Shown here: piece by piece, positions 14,106-17,294 of the stretch
Layout: the number at the start of each line of letters is the position of its first letter
Numbering within the stretch: the stretch's first letter is position 1
NCBI GenBank assembly: GCA_902494555.1
Contig: CABUTR010000033.1
Span: forward strand, 1 to 17,294
Direction of reading: 5' to 3'
Length of the DNA: 17,294 nt
Origin: an uncultured Collinsella sp.
GTDB lineage: Bacteria > Actinomycetota > Coriobacteriia > Coriobacteriales > Coriobacteriaceae
The notes under the pieces: generated by a model
What the model saw: the letters and a program-made list of their open reading frames with translations, nothing else
What the model was told of the DNA's origin: nothing
The model's database searches: none
Position numbers and translations under genes: made by a program

Positions 14106-16328
14106 ATGAATATGCTCAAAATCTCGAAGGCGATCTTTAGGTCGCTTCTCTCCTCCAGGTCGCTCTGTGTTGTCGTTGTTGCGTTGATGGTTCTTTGTGC
14201 TCTGCCCGTCTTCAGGAGCGCGGCTGGCATCGACGGACGGGTCGAATACCTCGAGTCGGGAATAACCCGTGTTGAGCAGGAATTGTCAGCATCCTATGCG
14301 GATGCGCTTGTGAATGCGGGGGAGGACGGTGTCTATACCTCTTCATCAAGCATGCCCGCGCTTCTGTACCCTCTTGCCGCGGGACGTCTTATCTTGGCAC
14401 CGCTCTCTCCCCTACTTCCGTTTCTGCAGATATCGGATGGAGAGTACACCTATTATGACGGATCGAAGGAGTACTTGCTATGGGTCGCAACGGCCGTTGC
14501 CGTCTCGTTCCTTGCCGCGCGTCTTAACAAACGTGAAAAGCTCATCATCCAGGCACCGATGGGCGAGCTGGGTAGACTTGTTGCATCGAGCGTATGGGCG
14601 AGTGTTTTTGCAATGCTTGCCGTCCTCGCCATCAATCTTCCAGGGATAATCGCCGCGCTTGTGAAGAATGGCCCGGGCTCGCCGTTCTATCCGATAGGCT
14701 ACATTCAATATGCGACTCCGGTTATCAAACCGGCTTGGCTGGTGTTCGCGCAGACGGCCATCTTGCAATTCTTGGTGGCAGCGTTCATCTCGCTTGTCGT
14801 TCACCTTGCCGTGAAGATTGCCAATAACCCTGCGCTTGGAATCGTGTTCGTATGTGCCCTGATGGGGGTGACGATGGTTCCCGGGTATTACGGAAGATCC
14901 ATCGCTTTACGTGAGTTCGCCCTGTTGAATCCCCTTACGTATGCGAACACTGAGTTGACCGTCGGCGCCTATAGCCCGTACCCGACAACGCAGATAGTGA
15001 ATCTGCCTGGACTTTGCTTCGAGCGTGGCGCGATTGCCCTCGTATGCGCAATCGGGATCGAGGTGCTGGCAATTAGCCTGCTTTGCGTTGCTGGAAAGAG
15101 CGGCTGCGCGTGCCCGATATCCCCGATTTGTCTTGAGAGAGGTTCCTTCACTGCATCGAGAACGGCAACTCGTTCGAGCGCTTGTGCCTCCGCCGTTGCA
15201 TACGTAAGAACGATGGGGAAACTGCTCCTGCGTTCTCCTACCCTCGCCGTATGCGCGATTGCAATGTCGACGACGATGCTGGCCCCGGCTCTGGTCGAGA
15301 TGTTTCCTGACGCTGATAACGTTTCCGCTGTTCGGTATAGGGATGGGGAGCTCCGTTCAATAGATCGGTATCTAGAGCAGAACGCTGCGAATATGGACGT
15401 CGAGGGCAAAGCGGCCCTGGAAGACATGCGGGATGCTCTTTCGGGTTTCGTGTACGCGCCTATGCCTGCGGAGGGGTTTCGAAGCCTTGCGACGTACGAG
15501 CGCGCTCGAGGTGAGCTGGGCGCGGCAGATGCGACTCTCCTGCAATCGATCGGAATCGAGCCGGAGACTCCTTCTCGTGCGGAGGCGCGCGCCCTTCTGC
15601 TTGAGTCGATCGCGAGCTTGCCGGACCCCAAGGTTTACGAGTTAAGTACGAAGATGCCCCCATTAATCCTCCTTTCGTATCTCCAGGCAGCGCTTCCCTC
15701 CTTATTTTTGCTGTTGCCCGTGGTTGTCACATCGCTCGCGTGCACCCACCTGCAGTGTCGTTCCCTTCTGGTTCTCCAGATCCCCGCAACAGTGCATGTG
15801 CGTTTTCTGACGGCTGTTGCGCTGGCTCTCCTGCTTGGCTTGGTGCTGCTTTTGGTGTCGATGGTTCCCGCTGTCGTTGTGTCCGTGATTAAGAACGGTG
15901 CGGGTGGATCGGAGTATCCCGTCGCTCTCATTCGGGCGGGAGCTTCGACAACGTCCATGGTGGGGGAGGCGGTGTTGTGCAGTATTCCGTTGCTGGTCAT
16001 GGCATACGGCGTGATTTCCGTCGTCGCTGCGTTGACAGCAGCGATTAGCCGCAACCCCGTTGTCACCGGAATGGTTTGCGCGGTTCTCTTGGTGTTGGGT
16101 TCGTTGAGCGCTCATGTTGAAAGCGTGGGCATGGGCGTCGCGCTGCTGGCTCCATTCGCCTCGTTTGATCCCGCTTCCCAGGTGGGGACGATTGGGTTCC
16201 TTGGGCGAGGGACGAACGCGATGCCTTTTGGAGAGGTCGTCGGCGCATCGGGCGCTCTGCTGGTGGTCTTGGGCGCCGTATCTCCGTTGATGGTGCGCCT
16301 GAGTGTTCCAAAGATCGAAAGGGGATGA
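14106..16328 (+). CDS. Tandem (two-half) ABC-2-type permease
   Basis: This 740-residue polytopic membrane protein forms the transmembrane part of an ABC transporter with the next gene. It consists of two related halves, each with an N-terminal helix (about 19-36 and 372-392), an outside domain, and a bundle of five or six helices. The repeat is visible directly: QAP/QIP, PGIIAALVKNG / PAVVVSVIKNG with a following YP, and NNP / RNP all recur at one offset of about 409 residues. A single chain could therefore supply both halves of the transport channel. Proteins of this size beside ABC ATPases include putative bacteriocin-associated immunity/export proteins; the substrate is unknown. Earlier in-frame ATGs exist at 14040 and 14088, but AAGG (14096-14099) lies six bases before 14106 and the first helix follows. 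The stop overlaps the ATPase start by four bases. Confidence 0.85.
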   Translation: MNMLKISKAIFRSLLSSRSLCVVVVALMVLCALPVFRSAAGIDGRVEYLESGITRVEQELSASYADALVNAGEDGVYTSSSSMPALLYPLAAGRLILAPLSPLLPFLQISDGEYTYYDGSKEYLLWVATAVAVSFLAARLNKREKLIIQAPMGELGRLVASSVWASVFAMLAVLAINLPGIIAALVKNGPGSPFYPIGYIQYATPVIKPAWLVFAQTAILQFLVAAFISLVVHLAVKIANNPALGIVFVCALMGVTMVPGYYGRSIALREFALLNPLTYANTELTVGAYSPYPTTQIVNLPGLCFERGAIALVCAIGIEVLAISLLCVAGKSGCACPISPICLERGSFTASRTATRSSACASAVAYVRTMGKLLLRSPTLAVCAIAMSTTMLAPALVEMFPDADNVSAVRYRDGELRSIDRYLEQNAANMDVEGKAALEDMRDALSGFVYAPMPAEGFRSLATYERARGELGAADATLLQSIGIEPETPSRAEARALLLESIASLPDPKVYELSTKMPPLILLSYLQAALPSLFLLLPVVVTSLACTHLQCRSLLVLQIPATVHVRFLTAVALALLLGLVLLLVSMVPAVVVSVIKNGAGGSEYPVALIRAGASTTSMVGEAVLCSIPLLVMAYGVISVVAALTAAISRNPVVTGMVCAVLLVLGSLSAHVESVGMGVALLAPFASFDPASQVGTIGFLGRGTNAMPFGEVVGASGALLVVLGAVSPLMVRLSVPKIERG

Positions 16329-17074
16329 TCTCGATGATTGACCTTCAAACGCTGACGATCTCTTATGGAAAGAAGGTGCTCGTAGATTCGGTGAACGCTG
16401 AGTTTGCCCCGGGTACGGTCTACGGTCTCGTCGCTCCGAACGGGCATGGAAAGACGACGTTGCTGCGTGCGATGGCAGGTTTGCCGGGTCCTCGCGTGGA
16501 CGGGAGCATCGTTCTGGATGAGGTGCAGGGTACGGGTGCGAGAGAGGTCCGTTCTATGATCTTCTATGCACCTGGTGAGGGGACGCTGCTGTATCCTGGA
16601 TTGCGTGCGGAAGATCACCTCAAGATGGTTTGCGATATGTGGCCGCATGCTCGCGATATCGAAGAGATAGTGGAACAAACGCAGATAGGCGAGTTCGCGA
16701 AGATGAGGATCCGCACTCTGAGCCAGGGCATGAAGCAGCAGCTTACCCTGGCGATTGCGTATGCGACGGGCGCGCGGTACCTTCTATTAGATGAGCCCAT
16801 GAACGCGCTCGACCCCAGCAGGGTGGACTTGCATTCCGAGATTCTCAGGAAGCTGGCCGATTCTGGTACGTGCATCATCATGTCATCCCACATCTTGGAT
16901 TCGGTCGATAGGCTGTGCGATGAGATTCTGTTTTTGAAGGATGGGAGGCTCATTAGAAGCATTCCGCAAGATGATGCTGCGCCGAAGTCTCCTGGATCCC
17001 ATTTCGCAAAGCCTGCCGGACGCGCCGAGGGTGCGCTAAGCACGTATCGGCGACTCTACGAAAAGGGCGGGTAG
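16325..17074 (+). CDS. ABC transporter ATP-binding protein
   Basis: This 249-residue nucleotide-binding subunit powers the tandem permease encoded just upstream. Walker A is APNGHGKTT (about 37-45; Ala replaces the usual first Gly, the functional GKT is kept), the signature is LSQGMKQQ (132-139), Walker B is YLLLDEPMNALD (152-163) and the H-loop is SSH (187-189). The Q-loop region reads YAPGEGTLLYPGL with no Gln, as in several ABC-2 export ATPases. The C-terminus (about 215-249) is divergent. The ATG at 16325 overlaps the permease stop (ATGA), implying translational coupling; ATG at 16334 is an alternative start with AAAGGGG nine bases upstream. The single ATPase probably works as a homodimer with the two-half permease. 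Peptide export or self-protection is likely, but the substrate is unproven. Confidence 0.95.
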   Translation: MISMIDLQTLTISYGKKVLVDSVNAEFAPGTVYGLVAPNGHGKTTLLRAMAGLPGPRVDGSIVLDEVQGTGAREVRSMIFYAPGEGTLLYPGLRAEDHLKMVCDMWPHARDIEEIVEQTQIGEFAKMRIRTLSQGMKQQLTLAIAYATGARYLLLDEPMNALDPSRVDLHSEILRKLADSGTCIIMSSHILDSVDRLCDEILFLKDGRLIRSIPQDDAAPKSPGSHFAKPAGRAEGALSTYRRLYEKGG

Positions 17075-17076
17075 AA

Positions 17077-17208
17077 ATGCAAGTTAATAATCTATGTGGT
17101 CAATATAATACCGTTGAACCAGCGTATCGATACCGCTCAGCCATTCGCCTCGCCCCCGTCGCACGTATCTTCATTCGGTCTGTCATCATTAATCTAACGA
17201 TGCTTTGA
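17077..17208 (+). CDS. Possible small protein, 43 codons
   Basis: An ATG two bases after the ATPase stop codon opens a 43-codon frame with an AAGGGCGGG ribosome-site-like stretch (17063-17072) upstream. The product is basic in its middle (YRYRSAIR) and hydrophobic at the end (RIFIRSVIINLTML), compatible with a small amphipathic or membrane-associated peptide. I recognise no family. It may be chance, since its composition is not strongly codon-biased and a perfect TATAAT lies inside it at 17104-17109. Confidence 0.35.
   Translation: MQVNNLCGQYNTVEPAYRYRSAIRLAPVARIFIRSVIINLTML
17104..17109 (+). promoter_or_regulatory. Candidate -10 box for the gene at the window end
   Basis: TATAAT is a perfect -10 hexamer in an AT-rich patch after the ATPase gene, about 120 bases before the last ATG. 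No good -35 is found at 16-18 bases upstream (the nearest is TTAATA at 14). Treat it as tentative. Confidence 0.3.
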
Positions 17209-17227
17209 GGAATGCAGGTGCTTCTAA

Positions 17228-17294
17228 ATGTACTGTCGACTTCTTCTCAAACTAATCCTAAGAGACAAGGCCGTATGGATTTGTACGCTCGTTC
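17228..17294 (+). CDS. Start of a probable membrane protein, cut by the window end
   Basis: An open frame from ATG 17228 to the window end gives about 22 residues: a basic, leucine-rich start (CRLLLKLILRDKAVW) leading into ICTLV, which looks like the beginning of a membrane helix. It resembles the N-terminus of the tandem permease (a short LKxxxxxxR segment before helix 1), so a second permease is possible. AGGTG lies seven bases upstream. A frame from ATG 17212 is also open but lacks a spaced ribosome site and reads as polar, less protein-like sequence. Confidence 0.45.
   Translation, partial: MYCRLLLKLILRDKAVWICTLV

Overview
This window looks like a GC-rich actinobacterial chromosome, most likely a gut Coriobacteriia member such as Collinsella. 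That assignment is an inference from gene content, GC-ending codon use and short GGGGAC-type intergenic repeats; nothing here is a taxonomic marker.

Positions 1-11660 hold ordinary chromosomal genes. A class A penicillin-binding protein (159-2357, minus) is divergent from a U32-family protein (2520-4478, plus) that resembles the RNA-hydroxylation proteins RlhA and TrhP. Next on the plus strand are tyrosyl-tRNA synthetase with a strong terminator, adenine deaminase, and a Cof-type HAD phosphatase. On the minus strand lie a second Cof-type HAD phosphatase, a citrate synthase with its own terminator, and a UPF0237-type ACT-domain protein. The intergenic gaps carry hairpin-forming repeats built on a GGGGAC module. 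Two 26-base copies in opposite orientation flank the first HAD gene.

From about 11660 the window becomes accessory DNA. A 395-base stretch without an intact gene holds a promoter/operator-like dyad, repeated TCAGCCGAAC motifs and two strong hairpins. It is followed by the catalytic half of a tyrosine recombinase, 5'-truncated and butted in frame, across one TAG codon, against an XRE-type helix-turn-helix gene. That regulator sits 9 bases after a DUF2975 membrane protein, a known type of pair. The pair's predicted promoter has its -10 element inside a perfect 7+7 dyad.

Divergently, on the plus strand, is the most interesting unit. It consists of a 121-residue secreted cysteine-containing protein (13674-14039), a 740-residue membrane protein made of two tandem ABC-2 permease halves (14106-16328) and an overlapping ABC ATPase (16325-17074). 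A 43-codon ORF follows, and then the start of what may be another membrane protein, cut by the window end. The arrangement recalls lactococcin-972-type bacteriocin/immunity loci. The secreted protein is not a clear family member, so the unit is best regarded as an uncharacterised exported-peptide plus ABC transporter system next to a decayed integrase.
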